A stretch of 33,611 nucleotides of DNA from Gemmatimonadota bacterium (GTDB lineage: Bacteria > Gemmatimonadota > Gemmatimonadetes > Gemmatimonadales > GWC2-71-9), in the NCBI GenBank assembly GCA_003220935.1, contig QHTT01000080.1, positions 1 through 33,611 of the forward strand, given 5' to 3'. Each line of letters begins with the position of its first letter. The stretch's first letter is position 1. Below are positions 10,226 through 16,445 of the stretch, piece after piece. Made by a program: the position numbers and the translations under genes. Under the pieces are notes generated by a model. It had not been told where the DNA came from. It saw only the letters and a program-made list of their open reading frames with translations, and made no database searches.

Positions 10226-11809
10226 GTGGTAGGCGCCCACTTCCTGCTTCTGCCGGCGCTGCTGGCCGCCCCTCAACTCTCGAGTCGTCCGGCCGTCCAG
10301 GCGCCTGACTCCACGCTCCGCACCCGCGTGGCGGCGTGGCGCGCCGGACGCGAGGCGGCCATCGTCCGGGAATTCGCGGACCTTCTCGGAATCCCCAATG
10401 TCGCGGCCGACTCGGTCAACATCCGCCGCAATGCGGACGCGATCGTGCGCATGCTTGAACGGCGCGGGGTGCAGGGCCGCCTCCTGGAGGCGCCAGGCTC
10501 ACCGCCCGCCGTTTACGGCGAGTTGGTCTCGCCGGGCGCCACGCGCACCGTCATCCTCTACGCACACTACGACGGCCAGCCCGTGGACACCGCCCGCTGG
10601 GCGACGCCCCCCTGGCGGCCGGTCCTGCGCGACAAGTCCCTCCCCGAGGGTGGCCGGGAGATCCCCTTCCCAACGGAAGGGGGAGGAGCGCGGTCGGATC
10701 CAGAGTGGCGGATCTACGCCCGCTCCGCCGGCGACGACAAGGCCTCGATAATCGCGATCCTCGCGGCGCTCGATGCCCTGCGCGCCCTCGGCGTCCGTCC
10801 CTCGGTGAATCTCAAGTTCTTCTTCGAGGGGGAGGAGGAGGCGGGCTCCGAGCATCTCCGGGACATGCTCACCCGGCATACCGCCCTGCTTGCGGCCGAC
10901 CTCTTCCTCGTCGGCGACGGACCGGTGCACCAGACCCGACGTCCGCAGATCACCTTCGGGGTGCGCGGGGTGATGGGCCTCCAGCTCACTGTGTACGGCG
11001 CGATCCGGCCGCTCCACAGCGGCCACTACGGGAACTGGGCCCCGAATCCGAACGTCATGCTGGTGCGCCTCCTCGGGAGCATGCGGGACGACGAGGGGAA
11101 GATCCTGATCGACCACTTTTACGACGACGTCCGACCGCTCACGGCCGCGGATCGAGCCGCGCTCGCCACCCTGCCGCCCGTCGAGGACCAGCTCCTCGGC
11201 GAACTCCGTCTCGGCCGGAGCGAAGGGGCCCCCGCACTCCTGGCCGAACAACTGCTCAAGCCCGCTGTTAACTTCAGCGGCATCTCGGGAGGGCGAACCG
11301 GCTCCGCGGCCTCAAATGTGATCGTCCCTGAGGCGACCGCCTACCTCGACTTGCGGCTGGTGCTGGATCAGCGGCCCGAGCGGGTCCGCGAGCTGATAGA
11401 GAATCACATCCGGCGACAGGGGTTCTTCATCGTCCGGGCCGATCCCGATTCGACTACCCGGAGGTCCCATCCGCGGATTCTGAAGCTGCTCTGGGGCGAG
11501 GGGTACCCCGCCTCACGAACCCCGCTCGACCTGCCGGTGTCCCGCGCCATGGTGGCCGCGGCGCGTGCCGCGCTCGACCAGCCGATCATCACGGTGCCGG
11601 CCATCGGCGGCAGCTTCGGGCAGTACGTCTTCCAGGAAGTGCTCCACGTGCCGATCGTCGGAACGCCTATCGCCAACCACGACGACAACCAGCACGCCGA
11701 GAACGAGAACCTGCGGATCCGGAACCTCTGGGACGGGATCGAGCTCTACGCGGGGCTCCTGGCGCTGCTCGGCCCCGAGTGGCGGGCGGCGGAGAAGCCA
11801 ACGCCATAG
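10226..11809 (+). CDS. Exported M20-family metallopeptidase / dipeptidase
   Basis: This 527-residue di-zinc hydrolase has an N-terminal signal peptide (hydrophobic FLLLPALLAAP, residues 6-16). Metal and catalytic motifs of M20 are visible in order: LYAHYDGQPVD (first His and Asp, about residue 114), AGDDKAS (bridging Asp, about 170), FEGEEEAGS (catalytic Glu and metal Glu, about 204), LVGDGP, and a C-terminal NHDDNQHAENE (last His, about 484). The lid/dimerisation insert includes LHSGHYG. The family cleaves di- or oligopeptides or N-acyl amino acids. It starts with GTG 10226, three bases after the coiled-coil gene. It converges on the anti-sigma gene at 11860. The exact substrate is not determinable. 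Confidence 0.92.
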   Translation: MVGAHFLLLPALLAAPQLSSRPAVQAPDSTLRTRVAAWRAGREAAIVREFADLLGIPNVAADSVNIRRNADAIVRMLERRGVQGRLLEAPGSPPAVYGELVSPGATRTVILYAHYDGQPVDTARWATPPWRPVLRDKSLPEGGREIPFPTEGGGARSDPEWRIYARSAGDDKASIIAILAALDALRALGVRPSVNLKFFFEGEEEAGSEHLRDMLTRHTALLAADLFLVGDGPVHQTRRPQITFGVRGVMGLQLTVYGAIRPLHSGHYGNWAPNPNVMLVRLLGSMRDDEGKILIDHFYDDVRPLTAADRAALATLPPVEDQLLGELRLGRSEGAPALLAEQLLKPAVNFSGISGGRTGSAASNVIVPEATAYLDLRLVLDQRPERVRELIENHIRRQGFFIVRADPDSTTRRSHPRILKLLWGEGYPASRTPLDLPVSRAMVAAARAALDQPIITVPAIGGSFGQYVFQEVLHVPIVGTPIANHDDNQHAENENLRIRNLWDGIELYAGLLALLGPEWRAAEKPTP

Positions 11810-11831
11810 GGGGCGGTGAACGGTGAACGGT

Positions 11832-11846
11832 GCGCGCGAAGCGCGC
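11832..11846. terminator. Short GC hairpin between convergent genes
   Basis: GCGCGC, loop GAA, GCGCGC lies between the M20 stop and the convergent anti-sigma stop. It has no T-tract, so it is at best a weak or factor-assisted terminator. A small GGTGAAC tandem precedes it. Confidence 0.3.
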
Positions 11847-11859
11847 GGTCAGGCGCCGC

Positions 11860-12120
11860 CTATTGTTCTTCTGGGAGCCTGGCCTCGGCGAGGATCGCTC
11901 CGACCTTGTCCAACAGCGATTGCGGCAGGTCGATGCGCCGCAGCTTACTCTTCAGCTCCTGCAGGACGCTCGCCTCGAAGGCGTGCTCGCTAGCGCACTG
12001 GCCGCAGGTATCAAGATGCTCCTTCACCATCGCCATCTCGGCCGGCGACAGCTCCCGGTCGAGGTAGTCGTTGAGCCGCCGGAACACCTCTTCGCAAGTG
12101 TAGCGATCCAGCGCGGTCAT
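11860..12120 (-). CDS. Zinc-binding anti-sigma factor (RsrA/ChrR-type, cytoplasmic)
   Basis: This 86-residue soluble protein carries the ZAS (zinc anti-sigma) signature H35-x3-C39-x2-C42 together with upstream C9. There is no membrane segment. Cytoplasmic ZAS proteins such as RsrA hold their ECF sigma factor inactive through a zinc/thiol site and release it when the cysteines are oxidised. A redox signal is therefore the likely input, by family analogy. The start ATG 12120 overlaps the sigma gene's TGA (ATGA), so the pair is translationally coupled. It is the probable controller of the six GGAACC-N16-CATT promoters. Confidence 0.9.
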   Translation of the reverse strand: MTALDRYTCEEVFRRLNDYLDRELSPAEMAMVKEHLDTCGQCASEHAFEASVLQELKSKLRRIDLPQSLLDKVGAILAEARLPEEQ

Positions 12121-12791
12121 GCGCGCTCCTTGACCGCTTCGGGCACGAGGCCGCGTTCGACGGCCACTCGCCACAGCAGCTTCTGGAGGATCTTGCGAGC
12201 GCGGTGGAGACGCGATCGCACCGTGCCGACGGGGATGCCGAGGATGCCCGCGGTCTGCTCGTACGAAAAGTCCTCGATGAAGTAGAGTGTCGAGACGACC
12301 CGGTACTCCTCCGGCAGGCCCAGCAGTGCTGCCGCGATCTGCTCGCTGTCGAGCCGATTCAGCAAGGCTTGCGCCGGGTCGCCCGGGGGCTGATGCAGGC
12401 CGAGGGCCGCTGTCTGGCTATACAGATACAGCTCCGGCGTTTCGTCGAACTCCACCGGCGGCCCTTCGTGCCGCTGGCGGCGGTGACGGGCATAGTAACA
12501 ATTGGTCAGGATGCGGAAGAACCAGGCCTTGAAGTTCGTGCCCGGCTGAAACGTCGCGTACCCGCGGCACGCGCCCAGGGCTGCTTCCTGCACGAGGTCC
12601 TCGGCGTCCGCCCGGTTGCGCAGCAGCCGCAGCGCGAGCCCGTACGCTCGCCCGAGCAACGGCTTGAGCAGGTCGTCGAGTCCCTGGCGCGCGGGGACGG
12701 CGGGCTGCGTGCGCGAGTGGTCCATCAGCGCTAGCGCCATGAAGGGCGCGATGATCCCTAACGACCCCGCGTAGTGGGGAACCACGAGCAT
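12117..12791 (-). CDS. ECF sigma-70 factor, likely master of the GGAACC-N16-CATT regulon
   Basis: This is an ECF sigma factor of up to 224 residues. Region 2 spans LLGRAYGLALRLLRNRADAEDLVQEAALGA to TNFKAWFFRILTNCYYARHRRQ. Region 4 spans LLGLPEEYRVVSTLYFIEDFSYEQTAGILGIPVGTVRSRLHRARKILQ. The start is uncertain: 12791 follows a GAGG about 14 bases upstream, while ATG 12725 (MDHSRTQ) gives a more typical N terminus. The gene overlaps its ZAS anti-sigma by four bases. A promoter of the regulon type lies 70 bases upstream of 12791, implying autoregulation, and it is back-to-back with a similar promoter for the divergent flavoenzyme. Assigning the promoter motif to this sigma rather than the other two in the window is an inference from this position. 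Confidence 0.93.
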   Translation of the reverse strand: MLVVPHYAGSLGIIAPFMALALMDHSRTQPAVPARQGLDDLLKPLLGRAYGLALRLLRNRADAEDLVQEAALGACRGYATFQPGTNFKAWFFRILTNCYYARHRRQRHEGPPVEFDETPELYLYSQTAALGLHQPPGDPAQALLNRLDSEQIAAALLGLPEEYRVVSTLYFIEDFSYEQTAGILGIPVGTVRSRLHRARKILQKLLWRVAVERGLVPEAVKERA

Positions 12792-12861
12792 TGCCTATTG
12801 TGCACCTCGCTTCCCTCGTCCGCAACCGAGCTGCGGCGCGCCGCGCCCGGCGCTCGCGGCT

Positions 12862-12889
12862 AGAATGCGTGGGCGGGGGGAACGGTTCC
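12862..12889 (-). promoter_or_regulatory. Autoregulatory ECF promoter of the sigma/anti-sigma operon
   Basis: On the minus strand GGAACC (12889-12884), 16 bases, then CATTCT (12867-12862), continuing AG as in two other sites. A promoter of the same type as the target genes, placed before the sigma gene itself, is the usual hallmark of ECF autoregulation. Confidence 0.75.
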
Positions 12890-12908
12890 AAGCGCGCGCG
12901 GTCGACAC

Positions 12909-12936
12909 GGAACCTTTTGGCGGGTCCGCGCATTGC
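12909..12936 (+). promoter_or_regulatory. ECF-type promoter of the flavin disulfide-reductase-like gene
   Basis: GGAACC (12909-12914), 16 bases, CATTGC (12931-12936). The -10 element ends 11 bases before ATG 12948, the same distance as at the GMC gene. The transcript should be nearly leaderless. It is divergent from the sigma promoter with 19 bases between the two -35 elements. Confidence 0.7.
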
Positions 12937-12947
12937 TGCGTGACGTC

Positions 12948-14363
12948 ATGGACTCTGTGACCCACTACGACGCCATCATCCTCGGAGCCGGCCAGGCCGG
13001 GGGCCCGCTGGCGGGCGCACTCGCCCGGGCAGGCCGGCGGACGGCGCTGATCGAGCGGCTCCACGTCGGCGGCACCTGCATCAACGAGGGTTGCACCCCG
13101 ACCAAGACCATGGTCGCCAGTGCCCGTGTGGCCTACCTTGCCCGCCGCGCCGCCGACTACGGCGTGCGCGCCGGCGCAGTGACGGTCGACATGGCGGCTG
13201 TGCGCCAGCGGAAGCGGAACATCGTCGACAGCTTCCGCTCAGGGAGCGAACGCCGCATCACGGCCACCACCGGGTTGGACCTGGTGGTAGGCGAAGCATG
13301 CTTCATCGGTCCGAACGCGGTGGAGGTACGCGGCACGGCCGGGACCCGGGGCCTGACCGCGCCCCTGATCTTCATCAACACGGGCGGTCGGCCCACCCGC
13401 CCGGCGCTGACGGGGCTCGTCAGCATCCCGACGCTCGATTCGACGTCCGTCATGGAGCTCGCCGAGTTGCCCGAACACCTCCTGGTCCTGGGCGGGGGCT
13501 ACATCGGGCTCGAGTTCGGGCAGATGTTCCGCCGCTTCGGCAGCCGCGTGACGATCGTTCAGCGCACCTCGCAGCTCGCGCCGCGGGAGGACGCGGACGT
13601 CGCCGAGGAGATTCGCAAGATCCTGTGCGAAGATGGCGTCGAGGTGCTGCTCGACACGAAAGCGGCGTCGGTGGAACGTGTGGACGACGGCCCCATCCGG
13701 CTGACCGTGCAGGACGGCCGCGGGGAGCGCGCGCTCCTAGGCTCGCATCTCCTCCTCGCGACCGGCCGGTCGCCCAATACGGCGGCCCTCAACCTGCGTG
13801 CCGCGGGCGTCGAGACCGACAAGGCCGGCTTCATCAAAGTGAATGAGCGTCTGGAAACCAACGTCGCCGGCATCTACGCCCTGGGCGACGTGAAGGGTGG
13901 GCCGGCGTTCACGCACATCTCCTACGACGACTACCGGATCATCCGCACCAACCAGCTCGAGGGCGGCGACGCCTCAACCCGCGACCGCCTGGTGCCCAAC
14001 ACCGTATTCATCGATCCCCAGCTCGGTCGCATCGGTTTGAGCGAGACGGAAGCCCGCGCAGAAGGGCGCAGCATCCGAGTGGCCAAGATGCCGATGAGCT
14101 ACGTGGCCCGGGCGTTGGAAATGGACGAGCCGCGAGGCTTCCTGAAGGCCGTGGTGGACGCGGACACAGGCTTGATCCTAGGCGCGGCGGTGCTCGGCAT
14201 CGAAGGCGGGGAGGTGATGGCGGCGCTCCAGCTCGCGATGATGGGGCGGCTGCCGTACACGGTGCTGCGGGATGCCGTGTTCGCGCATCCGACGCTTGCA
14301 GAAGCCTTCAACAACCTGTTCACGACGTCGGAGGGGTGGGAGCGCGGGAACCCGCGGACGTGA
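12948..14363 (+). CDS. Pyridine nucleotide-disulfide oxidoreductase (mercuric reductase-like group)
   Basis: This 471-residue FAD/NAD(P)H flavoenzyme begins [21 protein letters not shown] (FAD Rossmann GxGxxG). The redox-active pair is C44-x4-C49 in [14 protein letters not shown]. The NAD(P) motif is [14 protein letters not shown] and the second FAD motif is [15 protein letters not shown]. The C-terminal dimerisation domain ends with the catalytic HPTLAEAF (His-x-x-x-Glu). It lacks the N-terminal metal-binding domain and C-terminal vicinal cysteines of true MerA, so mercury reduction is not supported. A thiol or quinone reductase role is as likely. ATG 12948 has no ribosome site; an in-frame TTG at 12933 would lie within the -10 element and is disfavoured. 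The strong ECF promoter directly upstream suggests redox-stress induction. Confidence 0.9.
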   Translation: MDSVTHYDAIILGAGQAGGPLAGALARAGRRTALIERLHVGGTCINEGCTPTKTMVASARVAYLARRAADYGVRAGAVTVDMAAVRQRKRNIVDSFRSGSERRITATTGLDLVVGEACFIGPNAVEVRGTAGTRGLTAPLIFINTGGRPTRPALTGLVSIPTLDSTSVMELAELPEHLLVLGGGYIGLEFGQMFRRFGSRVTIVQRTSQLAPREDADVAEEIRKILCEDGVEVLLDTKAASVERVDDGPIRLTVQDGRGERALLGSHLLLATGRSPNTAALNLRAAGVETDKAGFIKVNERLETNVAGIYALGDVKGGPAFTHISYDDYRIIRTNQLEGGDASTRDRLVPNTVFIDPQLGRIGLSETEARAEGRSIRVAKMPMSYVARALEMDEPRGFLKAVVDADTGLILGAAVLGIEGGEVMAALQLAMMGRLPYTVLRDAVFAHPTLAEAFNNLFTTSEGWERGNPRT

Positions 14364-14374
14364 AGCCGCATTAT
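14347..14374 (+). promoter_or_regulatory. ECF-type promoter of the 30-aa peptide unit
   Basis: GGAACC (14347-14352), 16 bases, CATTAT (14369-14374) followed by AG. The -35 lies in the last codons of the flavoenzyme gene. Transcription is predicted to start near 14381. Confidence 0.75.
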
Positions 14375-14386
14375 AGCTGGTCCACG

Positions 14387-14404
14387 ACCCCGGTGCCCCG
14401 GGGT
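14387..14404 (+). other. 5' hairpin at the start of the peptide transcript
   Basis: ACCCCGG (14387-14393), loop TGCC, CCGGGGT (14398-14404) is a perfect seven-pair stem. It would lie a few bases from the predicted 5' end of the peptide mRNA. It has no T-tract, so a 5' stabilising or regulatory stem is more likely than a terminator for the upstream gene. Confidence 0.5.
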
Positions 14405-14450
14405 GTATCCCACTTTCAGAGAGCGTCCGAACCTACTCTCGGGAGGAACC

Positions 14451-14543
14451 ATGCAGATCATCGAAACTCAGGAGCTCGTCCCCAGCTGTCATCGTCCCGA
14501 GCTCGTCGAGACGAGCGAGCTTCAGCCGACCTGCCACTCCTGA
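14451..14543 (+). CDS. 30-residue peptide of unknown function with paired Cys-His motifs
   Basis: ATG 14451 follows a very strong GGGAGGAACC ribosome site and opens a 30-codon frame ending TGA at 14543. The peptide starts MQIIETQELV, is rich in Glu and hydrophobics, and carries two similar motifs: P-S-C13-H14 and, near the end, P-T-C28-H29-S. They are separated by R-PELVETSELQ. The block reads as an imperfect internal duplication of ELx(2-3)CH. There is no signal peptide or membrane helix. The unit has its own ECF promoter, a 5' stem and a textbook terminator, so it is an independent transcript of roughly 215 bases. It could be a metal- or redox-binding peptide, a modified-peptide precursor (no maturase is nearby), or a dual-function small RNA. 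I recognise no family. Confidence 0.6.
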   Translation: MQIIETQELVPSCHRPELVETSELQPTCHS

Positions 14544-14564
14544 GAGAGCGGCACGAGACGGGTG

Positions 14565-14597
14565 AGGGCCCGGAGCGACTCCGGGCCCTTTGCCTTT
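14565..14597 (+). terminator. Rho-independent terminator of the peptide unit
   Basis: AGGGCCCGGAG (14565-14575), loop CGA, CTCCGGGCCCT (14579-14589) forms a perfect 11-pair stem. It is followed by the T-rich TTGCCTTT. It closes the peptide transcript four bases before the -35 of the next promoter. Confidence 0.88.
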
Positions 14598-14600
14598 CGG

Positions 14601-14628
14601 GGAACCATCCGGTGGACGGCCGCATTAT
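14601..14628 (+). promoter_or_regulatory. ECF-type promoter of the DM13 gene
   Basis: GGAACC (14601-14606), 16 bases, CATTAT (14623-14628) followed by AG. The -10 and its flanks (CCGCATTATAG) are identical to the peptide promoter. The distance to ATG 14664 is 35 bases and includes an AAGGAG ribosome site at 14653-14658. Confidence 0.75.
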
Positions 14629-14663
14629 AGCCCCGCGCCAACACACACCCGCAAGGAGATCGC

Positions 14664-15164
14664 ATGGTTTCGCGCAGGAGGATCATCACGATTTCGACCG
14701 CCGTCGTCGCTGTGGGCGCGTGGTACGCGTTCCGGCCCGAGCGGCTGTTCGTCAACAAGACCGTCAACGAGACGTTTCCCGCGGGCTCGCAAGCCCAGGC
14801 GGCCGTGCCCGCGGCTCCGACCACCCTAGCGACCGGCCGGTTCCACACCAACGCGCACGAGACCAAGGGCACCGCGACGGTGTACCGGATCGCGGACGGC
14901 AGGCGGATCCTTCGCCTCGAGCAGTTCGAGACTTCGAATGGCCCGGACGTCCACGTGTACCTCGTCGCCGCGGCGGACGTGCAGCAAGACGCGACCGTGA
15001 AGACGGCGGGCTTCGTCGATCTCGGTTCGATCAAGGGGAACCGCGGCGATCAGAACTACGACGTCCCGGCGGATGTCGACCTCGCGAAGTACCGGGCGGC
15101 CACCATCTGGTGCCGCCGGTTCAGCGTCAACTTCGGCACGGCGCCGCTCGCGGCCGCCCGATAG
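14664..15164 (+). CDS. DM13-domain protein, membrane-anchored or exported
   Basis: This 166-residue protein has an N-terminal hydrophobic segment (IITISTAVVAVGAWYAF, residues 7-23) acting as anchor or signal. A DM13 domain follows from about residue 58: GRFHTNAHETKGTATVYRI, LRLEQFETSNGPDVHVYLV, GFVDLGSIKGNRGDQNYDVP and the conserved IWCRRFSVNFGTAPL. DM13 domains are proposed to be extracytoplasmic redox modules that use the single conserved Cys, here in the IWC motif. It has a strong ribosome site and its own ECF promoter. A truncated spondin-domain frame follows immediately and should share the transcript. Confidence 0.88.
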   Translation: MVSRRRIITISTAVVAVGAWYAFRPERLFVNKTVNETFPAGSQAQAAVPAAPTTLATGRFHTNAHETKGTATVYRIADGRRILRLEQFETSNGPDVHVYLVAAADVQQDATVKTAGFVDLGSIKGNRGDQNYDVPADVDLAKYRAATIWCRRFSVNFGTAPLAAAR

Positions 15165-15169
15165 TCCGC

Positions 15170-15436
15170 GGGATCCTCCTGTTCGACTCGAAGGGGGACG
15201 TGATGAGCGGGGACATCACCTCGCTGATCTATTTGTGGGACGCTGGGACCGAAGTGAACCAGGAGCCGGGTCTCGGTCCGGACCAGGCGCCCCGGCAGAA
15301 GGCTCCCAACACCGGTGCTGCGGAGCGCAAGCCGGTTCAGCTCGTCAAAGATGTAAGGGACGGGTTCACGTATCCGAAGGTATCCGAGATCCTGCGCGTC
15401 ACGGTGACCCCTGCCGCCGCGACGGCGATGGATTAG
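15170..15436 (+). pseudogene. C-terminal remnant of a spondin-domain protein
   Basis: From GILLFDSKG onward this frame matches the C-terminal part of bacterial spondin_N domain proteins: GDITSLIYLWDAGTEVN, PGLGPDQAPRQ, PNTGAAE, DGFTYP, and a final ILRVTVTP. The upstream two thirds of the domain are missing, and the homologous stretch begins just after the DM13 stop at 15164. An ATG at 15203 with an AAGGGGG before it could still express about 77 residues. A deletion remnant seems most likely. DM13 and spondin proteins are plausible partners of one ECF regulon, so this may be the decayed second gene of that unit. Its TAG overlaps the TAA of the convergent glycosylase gene (15433-15436). Confidence 0.65.
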
Positions 15437-16338
15437 GCAGGCCCCGGCAGCCGCGCTTCCCACTCCTCCAGCGACCGCGGCCAGTCTTCCTGCAGCAGCC
15501 GCGACAGCGCCCGATCGGCGAGCACCCGCCCGCCGGTCTGGCACGTCGCGCAGTAGTTCACCTCGTTTGCGGCGTAGCGGATCCGCTGCACCGGCGAGCC
15601 GCAGACCGGACACGGTTTGCGATAGCGGCCGTGCACCGCCATGCCTTCTCGGAACGCGGTGACTCCTTCCGGGAACCCGTCGCCCGCCTCGACCCGCAGG
15701 CGCTCAATCCACGCGCTCAACGTATCGCGGGTGGCGCGATGCAGTCGGTCGACCTCCTCCACCGTGAGCTGCGTGGTGAGCTTGAGCGGCGACAACCGCG
15801 CGGCGTGCAGAATCTCGTCCGAGTAGGCGTTCCCTACCCCCGAGAACAGCGTGGGATCGGTGAGCGCCCGCTTGAGCGTGTGCGACTCGCGCGTGAGCGC
15901 CGTCCGGAACGCGGCGGGATCGGCCGCGAGCACGTCGATCCCGCCGGGGTCGTGTGCAGCGAGGGCCCCCGCGCCCCGCGCGAGATAGAGGGAGGCGCGG
16001 TGCTTGGTGCCTGCTTCCGTGAGGAGGAGCGTGCCGGCGGGAAAATCGAACGCCGCGAGCCCGAGCCGCCCGGGGATCGGGGCGCCGGGCCGTTTCCACC
16101 GCAGCCGGCCGGCGATCATGAGATGCAGGATGACGAAGTAGTCGTCGTCGAGACAGAAGACAATGCGCTTCCCGAGCCGCTCGAGCCGCCGCAGGACGCG
16201 GCCCGCGAGCTGCTCGAGAGGTGGGTCGACCGACCGGAGCAGGAACGGACTCGCGATGCGCACCCGCTCGAGCCGCTCCCCGACGACGCGCGATTGCAGC
16301 GCTTCGAGGTACACTACGATGTCGGGGAGCTCGGGCAT
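15433..16338 (-). CDS. mutM: Fpg/Nei-family DNA glycosylase (formamidopyrimidine-DNA glycosylase)
   Basis: This 301-residue base-excision-repair enzyme begins M-PELPD, giving the catalytic Pro2 and Glu3 once Met is removed. Other motifs are GKRIVFCLDDDYFVILHLMIAGRL and the helix-two-turn-helix GVGNAYSDEILHAARLSP. The C-terminal zinc finger has CPVCG and, 17 residues on, CATCQ (four Cys). The finger has RIRYAANEVNYC rather than the most typical Fpg sequence, so whether it prefers 8-oxoguanine or oxidised pyrimidines is open. ATG 16338 is fixed by the need for Pro at position 2. It is divergent from the glycogen phosphorylase gene. Confidence 0.9.
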   Translation of the reverse strand: MPELPDIVVYLEALQSRVVGERLERVRIASPFLLRSVDPPLEQLAGRVLRRLERLGKRIVFCLDDDYFVILHLMIAGRLRWKRPGAPIPGRLGLAAFDFPAGTLLLTEAGTKHRASLYLARGAGALAAHDPGGIDVLAADPAAFRTALTRESHTLKRALTDPTLFSGVGNAYSDEILHAARLSPLKLTTQLTVEEVDRLHRATRDTLSAWIERLRVEAGDGFPEGVTAFREGMAVHGRYRKPCPVCGSPVQRIRYAANEVNYCATCQTGGRVLADRALSRLLQEDWPRSLEEWEARLPGPA

Positions 16339-16445
16339 GGCTGAACCGGTCCAGAACGGAGCATAGGATCGCCACGAGCGCACCGCGCCACCAGGCCCTG
16401 CCTCCCTCGCCGCCGCGCCCCTTCCTCGCTTAACTTGCAGGCGCG

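Noticed and set aside
12948-14363. Calling the flavoenzyme mercuric reductase (merA)
   Set aside because: There is no N-terminal heavy-metal domain, no C-terminal vicinal Cys pair and no other mer gene nearby.
14387-14404. Hairpin as the terminator of the flavoenzyme gene
   Set aside because: It has no T-tract and lies downstream of a new promoter, so it should be at the 5' end of the next transcript.
14445-14450. GGAACC as another ECF -35
   Set aside because: It is the tail of the ribosome site GGGAGGAACC directly before ATG 14451, and no CATT follows at 16 bases.
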